Part shown: positions 26,404 to 38,769 of the stretch, piece after piece | Numbering within the stretch: position 1 is the first letter of the stretch | How the letters are laid out: each line of letters starts with the position of its first letter | Assembly (NCBI GenBank): GCA_030248295.1 | Contig: JASANH010001164.1 | Span: 62,001 to 126,000, forward strand | Origin: Mesodorylaimus sp. YZB2_4 | Taxonomy: Eukaryota; Nematoda; Enoplea; Dorylaimida; Dorylaimidae | Reading direction: 5' to 3' | DNA: 64,000 bases | Made by a program: the position numbers and the translations under genes | The notes under the pieces: generated by a model | Seen by the model: the letters and a program-made list of their open reading frames with translations, nothing else | Database searches by the model: none | What the model was told of the DNA's origin: nothing

Positions 26404-29400
26404 TCATTTGGTTATGTTTGTGAAGCCCTCAGGAACTTCGGCCAACAACGAATGCCACATTCCGATTGGTTTTTGCTTCGATCGTAGAAAGCATTGACGC
26501 CAATGTTCGCGGCCTTCTGACGTCGGGCTGTCATTGCCCAGAACGCAAGACCCTAATAAATCATCGCTGCCGATCCTGAACACAAAAATTGCCAGGCTGA
26601 TAAGTGCATCTACAACATGCACTGGACTTTCACTCACCTATCCCAGTCCATCACTTTAATAAGTATATTTGTATTATCAATCTGAGAAAATGGGAGATCA
26701 AAAATCAATGTTTCGTTGTAGACCGGATGTAAATTAGCTCGCTTCATTGTTGTTCGACGTGTCTTCACCCGTTTACGCCCTTGTAGTTGGATCATTTTCA
26801 CATACGGATCTGCGATAGAATTTAAATTTCATGCCTGTCCTGTCTACCGCATACAAATGCTGCTCACCAGAGGCACCAGTGATATCCATTGGTCTCAAAT
26901 TATAAGCTTTCGCCACGCTGACAACCAATTTTGCATCATCAATATCGTATGATAAATACAAGAGGAGGTCGCCATAGTCGTCCTTTTCCTACAAAAAAGA
27001 TCCGTACTAGCTGTGGCTCAATTCCTAAAGGCGGGTTGACTTACATTACTGCCAATAATATGCATGGTATACTCAGTCCACGTATACAAGTCCGACTTTT
27101 CAAACAAATCGCGCATGATCACGTTCCCGATCAAGCCATGACGTTTGAAGCGATCAAAATCGTACATAGTAAACTGAAAAGGACGAGTTATGTAAGCACT
27201 CAGCTCGAAAGATCAGGTCACCTGAGAATGCCTAGTAAGTATGACCTACAGCTAATCATCAATCATCATATTCAGACAAGGCTACTCTCAGACAAGAATC
27301 GACGACAAGTCAGCTGCAGTGGCGAGGATGTCGACTCTTGGAATGCCGCTGCGGACCCTCGATCAGCCCAGTCCGTAGCCGCGTGGGTTAGACCTAGGCC
27401 TCCCCTACTCGTGCGCACTACGCTAGAGTTCAAGTCGCAGCCAAGTAAATCCTTCCTTGCGACTGTGGCCCTTGCTTGGTGATATGAAAAAATAGGAGCA
27501 GGAACACGCAAGATTACGAATATCATTATAGAATTCACCCTACTCATGAGATAACGTGACTTTCTTTGCTGCTCCTCTTCTGAGTGCACTAGGCACTTTC
27601 GCAGCGTGTCTGTCCTTTAGTGGCTCAGTTAGTAACCTTAATGAGAGGTCATCTTTTCCGATTTGTTCTCCTGCTACGAGTGCATGCATCCGTGACATAT
27701 TATGCCAATTTCACACTCCAATGGCCTCCTTTGCAATGCAACTTACTTGGAGCATTCTGGATGAAAGGCTGTTGTATGGCGCATCGAACGAGAACATTTC
27801 GTTGAAGTCTGGATCTAACGTTTTTCGATAAATTTTTGTTTTGCAGTGATATCGTTCGGGCAGCAAATACAGTTTTATATACGGGTTCATTGGCGAAGGC
27901 GAACGGTCCTGAAAAATAAAGTTCTAATTACTTTTTCGGATGTTTGTTAATTCGACAAGCTTTTATCCCGTGTTGTGAAGAATGTCATGCGTGTCAATCA
28001 GACATTCGAAAGAGCGACATGTAGTGTACGTAGATCGATGCATAGATGAGATGAGCGCCTGGTGAGAGTTCTGTGATGATAAATATCCTGGCTACGCTTT
28101 TAACACTTGTATCCAGCATTAGCTTGGTATCACGGCTCACTCAGTCTGATATTGATTATTGCATCTGCACACTATCATACGGCGACAACTCCTCCGTCCT
28201 GGCTCCTCTCTCCCACATGGTGCTTTGTAAAAGCTTTCTCCCGGGAACATAGACATAGCCAAGCATCTTTTGTCCCACCCCCAGTATATCTTTGGCTTTT
28301 TCATTATATCGAAATTCTCTTAGGTGTGAAACACTTGTTTGCATATGCTACGAAAGCAATTTTTGACGAATGGCCTTTCTTTTTCTAAATGTAATTGGTT
28401 CCACAGCCAAGCAGACAATCCGTCATCGGTCTTCTTACGCACAGCAGTTGTTCTCACTAAACCATTCCCACGCTCTAAGCCCACTTATAAAGGAAATAGG
28501 TTAGTTTTGTTCTGTATACGAGTAAAATTCAAGCAAAGACTCGTTCAACTTTGGTTTTTTGAGAGAAAAATCTTGGTGAAAAAAATGCATTGGAATACAG
28601 AGTCCCTGTTGCGTGTAGAGAACGACTGAAGTGCAATTATTTAAGTAATCCATCTTGTGTAAATTTTTTAAAAGTCTCTTGATGACCTGAGATCAGCCCT
28701 GGCTTTGAATTTTAGACCTCGCCCCACTTTGCCATCTTGACTGGACTAAAGAGGGCGGGTTAAGGTTGATCAGCAACAAAACTTTTTTCAAAGTCGAAGG
28801 CTGAAGCTTACCTTGCCGACTAAATGGTTCGCCCTTATCAAATGGACCATGAGCACTCTGTGAATATAATCGTAGCGTAGGGCAAAAGTTAGCGTCCCAC
28901 GAAAGCAGCCGGTGTGATTCTTATCGTATCCGATATCATAATGTAGCACCGAGCGACGTTCGATTTCGTCCATCAAGGAGTCCCCTCCACTGTTCAAGAT
29001 GACTCGCCCGTTGGTCTCCCCATCGGCAATTTCGTGATTGGTGGCCGACGTGAGATTGCCATTATCCAACAGGCTTTGGTACTGATCCATTTGTTCGAAT
29101 TTGCGTGATTCGATATATGATTGCTGATAGCCGCTTGATAGCCGCGGGCCCAGTCCGCTGCTGGCTGTGCCTTCGCTAGAACGCAGTCCGTCCGTCCAAG
29201 TAGTCTGTCTGCTGGAAACAGGGGGCGAAGTTGTGGATGATTGTTCGTCGATGGTTGTGACCACGACTTTTGGCTGGCCGTTCATACCTGACCAACATAG
29301 AAATAAAGGCATTTTTGTAGAGAGATTGAGTCGCAGCTGCATTCACTGCTTGAGAAAGAAACTCTGAGGCTTCGCGTTTCACGCAACTCGCTTTTGCTGG

Positions 29401-31966
29401 CCTTTTTAGCCAGGGGATTACAATCAAAACGAGATGGTTCAGGCCTCGACCACGGCTGTCAATAACGAGCAAACAGATCAGAGACGCGAGGGAGAAGAGG
29501 GCAAGTAAGTAAAGTCTAGTTTATGCTTGCCCAGCCGAGAAACCAGGAACGAGTCGGACGCCTGACTCTAGCCATACTGCTTGTCGGACGCCATACTGCT
29601 TGTCAAACGCACAGCCGTATCATTGGTGATAAATTAGCAGAACATGCGTCAGTCTATGGTGCATGCGGACAGTGGGCAAATGGGCTTGGACAATAGGATT
29701 AATGAACTGACTACCGAAAGGGATTTCCGCCTACGCTTTCCGCCATACAGACCGCGCAAAAGACCATCTGCGTTTCTCAATCTTTTTCTCAAAAGGGAAA
29801 GTTCATAAAGCTCTTTTGACAATCTTCGACGTCCAAAGCCACCGAGCTGAGAGAATTAAAATGCACCAGTTTGGCAAGAATGCGATCCCAAATTAGCGAT
29901 AAGTTTAAATTTCTTTTTCTCGAGTTAGCTGAACACTATTATGGGATCGATAAAAACATCTACCAATACGAAACACGGCTAGCCTTGGTCGCATCTAGCC
30001 CATCTCTACTCACAGTCTTACTATAAGGATAGTCAACAAAAAGTGCAAATTAATAAATGTTTCTTGAATCCCCCTAAACCACCCTAAACCAAGTCCATGA
30101 TCACTCGCCGTTTTCCACCTAAACGATCCATCGTTTAAGCACCAGGCTCCAAGCTAGAGTGTCTCTATTCCATTTCATCGTAGCACCTCTTATAGAGAAG
30201 GAAATGAGCCAGCAGCCATAATCTCTCTTTGTCTCCGTCATTCCTTGCTCACGATCGACCGCTGGAGCTGACAACCCTCATGGCTACTAGACTGGCAGCA
30301 AACGGCGATAGACCAGGCCACTCCTCCCAAATACGACCCGAGAACGCCTTGATGGCAGAAGCTGGCAAGATAGTGGGACATCGCGCCGTGCTCTCGAGAA
30401 TTATTTCGGACATCTTTCGGAGAGAATTTTGCAGTTTCGAACTGAACTTGTAATCTACGGGCCATCACCTACGTCACGTCAAGTTAAGCAATCGGAGACA
30501 CTTTTCATTCGACCTATCCTAATTCTACCAACTCTCCTCCAAGTGTGACATCGCAAGCACAAACCGATGCCACAAAAATCGCGATACCAGAGATTGAGAA
30601 AGAACCAATTTCCTATAGAACCGGAAATTTCAAATTGCGGCATGAAGTTTTTGCTTTTAGCTGTAAATGTTGAAAAGGGATAGTTAGCTAGGTGACGTGG
30701 TCGAACAAGACAGCTCGATAGGCTACGCTGAACGAAAATATTCGTGGGGGATAACACGGAGGAACCCGGAGTTAAAGACAATCAGCCAACGGGCTTTAAC
30801 CTAATTAGCACAAAGTGACCGACCGTCCTACAGCCGTTGCTAAAATGTTGGAATCAAAAGGTCTCATTAGGCACCATGCGAGCAACTGACAAAGCGCTTT
30901 TTGATCCATACTTAAATCTTTCAAAAGCCAATTCTTTTAGGTTCTATCCGTGGGCTTGCCCGAAGAACTGGCCCTTTTCGAATCGCAGTCCCGCCCAGCC
31001 AATAAGCGATTGCCTGACACGCAAGGCGTAAACTAATCAGCTTTATTACAATAATTTTGAATTCTAGAGACGGCAGTCTATTCGGTGCAATATAAGCTGC
31101 CAAGTCTTGCCCGCTTGATTTTAAGGTCGGCATACTCTTAGAGGCACCCGAATGCAAATCGTCCAAATTAAACCAGCTTAATCGAACGTGTGGAGCACGC
31201 CTGTTCGTCACATTCGAGCTGGTAAGACAAGAAAACGGATATTTGTCTCATTCAGTGCGGGAAGGACAGTAAAATCTATAAGACAAGGATATCCTGTCCA
31301 TTAGTGCGTTTACAGCATGCACAGCGTCTGCCTCGTGTAAACATTTGATGGTTTAGCACAGAAGCAGACTGGATAACAAGCCACAGATTATTAGGATTAC
31401 TGTGCGGGCGGAACCCTAGGCAACAGCTGTTCAGGGTATTCGTGCCTTTTTTTGTTAACAAGCTGAGTTAGTTCAGACAAAGACGGACAATAGCCTCGTT
31501 TGCGCTCTCCACAACGCAAGACCACCAAAAGCAAGACGAGGCCTCAATGTTCATTGAACCGAAACTGATTCTATCCTACGCTAAGGCCAGCTGATAGCGG
31601 TGGCATAAATGAAATACGCGCACTTACCCATTTGTTTCAAGGCCACGTATCCATCTTCGTTCGTCGAAGATATTTTGATCGTCGGAACGGAGCGACGAGT
31701 TTTAAAACATCTCTTTCTCCAACAATGGGCTGTACAGTAGACCAATATTCCAATTACGACCAAACCCGAAACGGCCAAACACCCGAGTAAAATATAAACG
31801 GCGCCCATATCCGGCGGATTACTTCCTTCAATGTGAGATGAAGGAGAAGCTTGAACTTCTGGTCGTTCTAATGCTTGTGTTGTGGGTGTTGGTCGACCTT
31901 GTATTGGAACGCTGACATTTGAAATAACGTCGGTTTGGGCACCTAGTCCATCGTCAAGTTTCAAGG
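26404..31966 (-). CDS. Divergent synaptotagmin-like protein with membrane anchor (5' exon missing)
   Basis: Seven exons in transcript order: 31966-31628, 29287-28812, 27908-27747, 27173-27045, 26988-26868, 26809-26638 and 26575-26404. All phases agree. The first visible exon starts mid-codon at an acceptor, so the initiator Met lies on an unidentified upstream exon. It encodes a Thr/Pro-rich luminal part, a transmembrane helix (VYILLGCLAVSGLVVIGILV) and a Cys/Arg-rich stop-transfer region (HCWRKRCFK). A long Ser/Thr-rich linker follows, then C2A (GTLTFALRYDYIHRVLMVHL onward) and C2B (LYLSYDIDDAKLVVSVAKAY to KPIGMWHSL). In C2A the usual DPYVK is NPYIK and the last Asp of the DFDRFxxHD motif is Gly, so C2A probably binds Ca2+ poorly. 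C2B keeps MDITGASDPYVKM and MDWDRIGSDD, so it should bind. Probably a vesicle-trafficking protein. Class not assigned. The 2.3-kb first intron is unusually long here. Confidence 0.88.
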
Positions 31967-32782
31967 CTAAAAAGATGAGCGCAATTTTAACGATTACAAG
32001 CAAAGTGGCACAATTATCACAGCAGCAATGGCTTTTCAGAGCGTCCAGTCAGAATAGCACTGATGCACCGACACGTGCACGGACGTATCTGTTTTCAGAC
32101 AATAAGCTTTAGTCGGGTTGTGACTGTTTTTCCCCCGCATAGAGGGCAGAGGTCACATTGACTCAAGGATTATGCATGGATGTTATGCGTGTCGATCGAG
32201 ATACCTCCAACTCCTAGGCGACAATTCTGTTCACCTTGTGCGCAAGATTGAGCCCCCATCGAATAGCGTGAAAGACAAGGTGGAACTAGCACCTTGTGCT
32301 CCGCTCGGCCATAGGCAATGAGTTCAATAACGAAAAAATTTCAACCGGCGAAAGTAATGAAGTCACGGAGAGTGTTATTTTTGCCATGTTTTCAAGACGT
32401 AGGATCAGAATAAAGCTGCAGATTGGCCAAGTTCTAAGACACAAACGCTCAGAAACGCAGCCAAGGATTTCGTGATACTATTGGCTACTCTGGTGAAGAT
32501 GAAAAAATCAAGCACAACTATGAAGGCCATGCGTGACCATTGTAGAGTTTATAAACACATAAGCACCCTGGATATGAACACTCGGGCAGCAAAAGCTGAA
32601 TTAGCACGTACGGACGTTCAGATCAGACGTTCCTTGGACGGTCACGTGATCTTATACCAAACACTCAAACACTATTGACGTCCGTTTAGCATGAGGAATG
32701 CCGTGTCCACATTAGTAAAACATTTTCTATCGGTGCAGAATTCGTACGAGTTATAGTGACCCTATGAGATCGGGACATTTAT

Positions 32783-32798
32783 GGGGGGGGGGGGGGGG
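32783..32798. repeat. Poly-G tract (16 G)
   Basis: Uninterrupted G run followed by CAGCAGACG. The shorter run at about 17311 has a similar right flank (CAGCAAACAG), so the two may share an origin. Confidence 0.9.
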
Positions 32799-32821
32799 CA
32801 GCAGACGTCAACAGCTTGCAG

Positions 32822-33205
32822 ACCACCCGGCAGCCGGCAGCTTCCGTGCTTTTACCTGTGCGAGATAGTATCAAGGATTCGGAAGCACCTATCGGGGAAG
32901 AGGACGACGAATGGATGCAAGTTCGACACGGCGACTATGTAGCTCGGGTCAACAATCGCTATCTACAAGAAGTCCTTCCCCAGCATGGACCCCGCCGTCG
33001 GCATTAGCTTCGTTTTCTTTTGCTCCTCGCGTTCTAAGTACTCCCCTTTTTCCTTATGGCACGCCTCGTCGTTGGCGTCAGTAGCTAATGAAAAAAGGTG
33101 ATTGAAATAAACGTCGTCGGGCGGCGACGTTCCATCGGTTGTCTCATTGTCGCCGCTATCGTCGTGTTTCTTCTCGCTGTCGCGACAAATAAGGCAGCCT
33201 ACTGA
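32822..33205 (+). CDS. Weak candidate: acidic exon plus C-terminal hydrophobic tail
   Basis: An acceptor-like CTTGCAG at 32821 opens a 61-codon frame to TAG 33006, with protein-like composition (GEEDDEWMQVRHGDYVARV). Slightly downstream, in another frame, a basic patch (GRRRS) followed by CLIVAAIVVFLLAVAT and a stop at 33203-33205 looks like a tail anchor. I could not find splice sites joining them in phase. They may be exons of one small membrane protein with unseen parts, or chance. Confidence 0.2.
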
Positions 33206-34449
33206 TCGAGAGCCTCAAGCAGCCTTCTCAGAAGAGCCTACATGTTATCTTAAAGAAGACACGTGTAGAGAAAACGAAGCAAGGTTTTTCATGGCTCACT
33301 TTCCGGAGGCCCTTCTCGTGAAGAAAAGACCTAAGAATTTATAGCGTTCACAGTCTGGTCTTTGCTTACTTTGACGATGATGGCGAACATATACTACAAG
33401 CCGAAAGCAATAATGCTTGATGCTAACACGCTCCTGAGATTCTCGCGAGACTCTTGTCCGATATAATATAATTTAGCTCCTCGTTTTTCAACATCGCCTC
33501 TCACCCTTCCTCTCAAATGAGCATGACTTTGTATGGATAACGTAGGAAAGCGAATCTCTAAATCTTCCACCGGGTCCTTAGATTGGTTTCTTGTTCCCTA
33601 TGAAATCCTTCCACACTTCCTTACCTCAAAGTTTTCTTTGTCTCACAGCATCCCTATCAGAGTCTAGCATAACGCCTCCCTTGATAGGAGTGAAAGAACC
33701 AGCAAGGAAAAAACCATGGCCTTCCTAAATAAAAGCAGGGGCCTGGCTCGAAAGCGTAGGAAGCCTATGAAAACGTTTTTCCCGGCTATAAATAACCTGA
33801 ATACAATTACGATTGAACAAAGCCAAGTTAGGGGAACTAAAAGAATGATAGGCCTCTACGAACTGTAATTTTTACTTGAATGAGTGAAAGTTAATTTACA
33901 ACTGAGGCGCGGGCCTTTTGAAGAAATGTTGCTATGAGAACAACCCTGTGCTTAGAACAAATACCTGTGATTCAACGAAGACAAACAGTTCTGCTGGTTA
34001 TTCCAAATAGCTTATTCTTAAACGATCCTCGAGCTCTGATCTTGAATCTAGTTGGGTTGGAAAGCGGCAAGAAAAGGAAGCAAAAATAAACGCTGCCACC
34101 CAAGTTAGAGCCCTGCAACCAATGGCTCCCAAAAATGGGCGTGGATGCAACAGTTGATCAGTTCAGAATAGACATACGATTATATGGCACATAGCTATTC
34201 TAGTCCCCGATGTCTAGCTATCAAAATAAATCTCCTAGTAAAATGACCGTTATCACAGCGCTAAGGACTTCTTTACCTGCCAAGAAGGAAAAATTCGGAC
34301 CCCATAATAAGCTTAGATAATCACTATCACCAGGCGAAGAACTGTTGAAATGAACTGGCATTTTTACGAAAATCAAATATGTGCAGATTGTAGCAAAGCA
34401 CCGAGAAAAGTTCGATTCTGAACAAATTTTGCTATTGTGGATGTTTTAC

Positions 34450-34468
34450 GGGGGGGGGGGGGGGGGGC
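34450..34468. repeat. Poly-G tract (19 G)
   Basis: Longest uninterrupted single run in the window, in the gene-poor stretch. Confidence 0.9.
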
Positions 34469-37400
34469 GCGAATATAATTACGTATTCCAACCTGCACAC
34501 CTGCACGCTGAATATTTGATTAAATGTGTACTCTCGTCTCTCGAATAGTTTCCTGTGTGCGAAAGTGCTATCTTTCATTCCTGCTGTCGAAACGGAAGTG
34601 CTTCACATAATGTTATTGCACAGGGTGACATTATGTTCTTCACATTCACCCCTGCTGCTATTGAAAGTCCGCATGATTACAGTAGCACACCATGCGAATA
34701 ACTTGCAATAAAGGTTACCTAGCGTCAATTGCGACTAGCGCCCCAGGCGACTAGGCTAAAGTGAAATAAAAAGTGACAAATATTTGGCTCACATATTGAA
34801 CCCGGATGGATAAAAATTTTTAGATTTCAAAGCAAAAAATTTATGGTCTAGTACGATTGCACCTCAGCACATTTCTGCTGCTCATATTTTATAGCGATGC
34901 TTTTCGAATTATCAATCATCAGTAATAACAAACCTCAGATCCCTATCACCGGTGCGATACGAAAGAAGCTCCTCGGACTAGAAAGCTTTTTTTTAACTTT
35001 TTAGCCAATATTGATTTTTGTGCATGTAGGCTCGTCTCATGATAGTAACGAGCCATGGGAGGTATTGGATATGGAGCTGTCAAGAGACTGCTTGGGGATG
35101 TAATAAATTTTTAGTTAGCAAAGGAAAAAGCAAAATAATGGATGCCCGATCAACATGACTGTCCTTTGTGATTCAACATCCTCCTGGGCAAGTTGTTTGG
35201 CCCAGACAGATGTGACATTCATGATTGAACGGTGTCATCATGAGAAAAAGGAGCAGACCCCTTTTCCCTTTTATGTCTTTGTCAAGGCATGCAGGTCGTG
35301 TTCTCAAATACGTAAGACTGCCTGTGCTTTTGACATTCCCGCATGTGTGTCTGATCCGCCACGCACGTCACTGGCTGTAGATACCGAGGAGACGATCGTG
35401 CAGCTCGACTAGTCACAAGTTATATGACACCCCTGGTCGAAACTATCCTTGTTTCACACACTCATCAGACGAGTATCCGAGCCTAATTAGTAGTCGCAGC
35501 TAGTGATCAAGCCCCTGTAGAAACAAGCTTATGCTGACTTCCTTCTTTTTTCATAAGATAATACGCCGAAAGGTCAAGTGACATTTTCTTTTTGCATTTC
35601 TTAGTATAGAGTCAACACTAAAATGGTGTAAAACAACTCGACTTCGTCATGCTTATCACCGACCGTTTGTTGTACAGGAAAAAGCACTCATTTTACGAAG
35701 CAGAAAATATCGATTTTTCTCTACCATATCAGGGAGAGAGGCACGGCTATGGTGTCACGAGATGGTATCCACGATGTCGCCTGTTGCTCAATAGGGTGCA
35801 CTCGTGATTTGATTATAAAGAGCTCAAAAATCCGTATCAGTGGACTCAAAAATATCGGTGGATGTAAGGCATTCACCCAAACTCAAGGAAAACTTATAAC
35901 AAACGAGGAAGCCCCCTTGTGGATGACAAGCACTACGGTCATAATTCGAACCAAACTCACCTTCGGAGACAGTCTGAATATCAGAAGCCATATTTTGAAG
36001 TTCCTGTGCTTGTCAAAAAATGTCCTCCGGGTGTTAGCACACGCCAATAGGACTGCACTCGTGCAATCCCTATCAGAACGTCGTTTTTCGAGCCCTAGTC
36101 AGGGAATATAATGCCTGAAAAACGGCATCATTTGCCGGGGCCATTTCTCGAGAGTCGTCGAAAAAACAAAATTGGTATTATTCGCGGCCAATTAGATCCA
36201 CGATTGGTCCGAACGTGTTTCCCAGCTAACTGGCCCGATATTAATGTTTGCTGCAATCACAAAGCGATAGGTTGCCATAAGAGCACATTGAACAATAAAT
36301 TGTGAAACACTCGGATAATAATCATTCGCGCAATGTTCAAGTCGGGTTTGATGATCAGTAAAGTCATCTGTGGTCGAGCTCATCCAGCAAGGGGGTTTGA
36401 TGGAGACCGCCTTTCACGGACGGAAGACCTTGTTCCCGGCCTGTTAGCATTAACGGTCATGGACATGGCAGCTAACTCGTCGCCCAAGCAACACCTTTGT
36501 CTCCGGCCTTCCTCTTTTTCTCTTGACGCTACTCGTCTATAAAATTCAATAGCACGCTACCTGCCGCAGCTGGGCGGGCTCGCCGTCACGCTGGGCTTTG
36601 TCCACTGATCAGAGTCTAAAAGAATGCCCACGATATATGACCATTTCTCCACTACCAATGGCATTTGAGGACCGGCAACGTCTGGCCTGGTGGTCCCCAG
36701 GAGATGAATAGTGATGGGAGTAAGTGCCAGCTCTTCTCTGATTATGCGCCCGACGGTAGACCTACTCGTAGCTAGATACAAGCGAAACAGGCTCGTCCTT
36801 GCTGTTTATTTCCGGTCGGCATAAAATGACGACTGTCGAAACTATGCCGCGCTAGTTGGACGACCGACGAAGAATGGGGCAAAATCTCCACAAAAACCCA
36901 CCCCTTTTTCGCAATAAAGCAGAGCGCTTTGACTCCAACGGCGCACTGGAGAACTATATAGTCAGTAAGCGCTAGTCAAGGAAAAGAAACTGGAAGAGGG
37001 AGAAACAAAAAAACAGATCGAAACCGAATTCGCGTGATCGCTAAAAGACCACTCTCGAGCACCTGCCCCTAGTGTAACTTCCAACTGGCAGTCACCAACA
37101 CGCAAGGCTGTCAATTTCAGCCCAACAAATTCAATGATACAAAATTGGATAAGGCTTAGTATCGAGCGAAACACGAGTCAGCAATACTCGATTACCTATG
37201 CCCAGACGTAACAAAAGGAACCCTCCGTCAAAATGCATAATTACTACTTCCTCCCTACTCCAACAAGTAAATTCAAGAAGCACTTATCGTAGCTTTCGAT
37301 TTTGTTTCAAACAATTAAAAAACGTACTGGCATCGGGACTCCAGCAATGCACGCGTCAGTTGTCGTGGCTAGCATAAACTTAGCAGCTATAAATGGCTGA

Positions 37401-38769
37401 CCCACGCAAGCACGGGTATAATTTAAACGAAATTACCCTTTACAAAAACCTTTTACGATTGGACATTTCAGGGAGACTTGTATTTCGTGGTGAATGGCAA
37501 TGTTTTGAAAAGTTGCCCCCCCCCTGATTTTTATAATTCTTAGTCTTTCGATCATTCGTCATGTCTCCTGGTCTCCCGTGAGCCAAATCCGTGCGCCTAT
37601 CACTGTTTTGCGAGACAGAGTATGGCACTGGTGCAGCAACCTTCAACTTGGAACAATCTCCCAAAGAATGAGGCGCAAAAAGACGAATGGTCGTCTCGGC
37701 GCCAGCTGTCTTCTAGCGAGTCTGCGTGAACAAAAATCAATTGCAATTTTGATTTACTAAAACTTGAACAAACCGACCGAAAAACCCGCTTAGATAGCTT
37801 TTCCCACCCGACTGACATCCGAGCTTACACTGTAGATGGCCAGCCATCTCCTAAGACAACGGCCCTCTTGGAATGGAATAATGCTAAGAATGGTTTTTTT
37901 TCTTTTCAAGTCCAGAAGGAAGTCAGAAACTCGTCATCACAATTTCGAGAGTGGTTTGTTTCATTGTGCATGTGCAGCGTAGGCAAACCTCGCCCCTGTC
38001 ATGACATTGTGGAAATGGCGTCCTCCATTGGGCACTCCACGAGGACCAACAGTCGCTCTACTTGCTCGTACTCGAGTTGATAAGGCGTAAGGAGAGTCCA
38101 TCTTGTACTCTCTTTGGAGGACGCGTAAAATGAAGTTAGATAGGCAATAAAATTTTCTATCGCGAAGGCGCCAGTCGACCTCATTTTCTGCAAATAAGCT
38201 GAAATAAGAGGCAGGCATGTTTCCTAGCTCGTCTTCGTCTCTTTAGCCTTTCTAAGGGAAGCTATAATCGAAAGGAAAGAGGGCCTTGAGTAAGGTTTAG
38301 TCAACGAATCTCGTCTGGAATCTAGGCAGAAGAAAAGACTTCCGGATCATTGTGCAGCCTCAGACGTGATTGAGCTTTTTAATCAGTTCTTCCAGCAAAG
38401 CAGACTTGTCTTCCACAGTAGCGAAACGGAGTTTAGATTTGACATTTCGATTGGCCCTAAATAGGGCTCAGGATTCAATTTTTCAAAAAGACCACGAAAA
38501 CACTTCGCCCATCTTCGAGGGAGTCAGAAGATGTTTTTTTTGTGATACCACCAGCAAGATCAACTGGTTCATATCATCCAATACAAAATACGTTGGAATG
38601 CAAGGGCCAGTTGCAATTCACAAAAAAGATCAAATTATCATATGGCATCAAAAAATATGCATTAAATACTTTAGTACATCCAGTTCAGTTAGCAGACTCT
38701 ACACTCATAAGTTCAATGTTATCGTCCATTTTCCATTTTCGTTTGGATTTTCTTGGAACCATCTTCCGA

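Larger units (their letters stand above)
31967..38769. other. Gene-poor 6.8-kb stretch
   Basis: This is the largest empty region. Apart from the weak candidate at 32822-33205 and two poly-G tracts (32783-32798 and 34450-34468), I see no conserved exon, RNA gene or clear transposon. It also contains the unknown 5' exon(s) of the synaptotagmin-like gene and the downstream flank of STRA6. Composition is similar to the other intergenic regions. Confidence 0.5.

Noticed and set aside
26931-27482. 183-codon plus-strand frame
   Set aside because: Antisense to confirmed C2 exons of the synaptotagmin-like gene and not protein-like.
28156-28344. Minus-strand frame inside the synaptotagmin-like intron
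   Set aside because: The C2A exons on both sides join in phase without it, and it has no similarity to C2 sequence.
35749-36305. Two adjacent plus-strand frames in the gene-poor region
   Set aside because: No recognisable domain, splice consensus or composition bias. Their length is compatible with chance.
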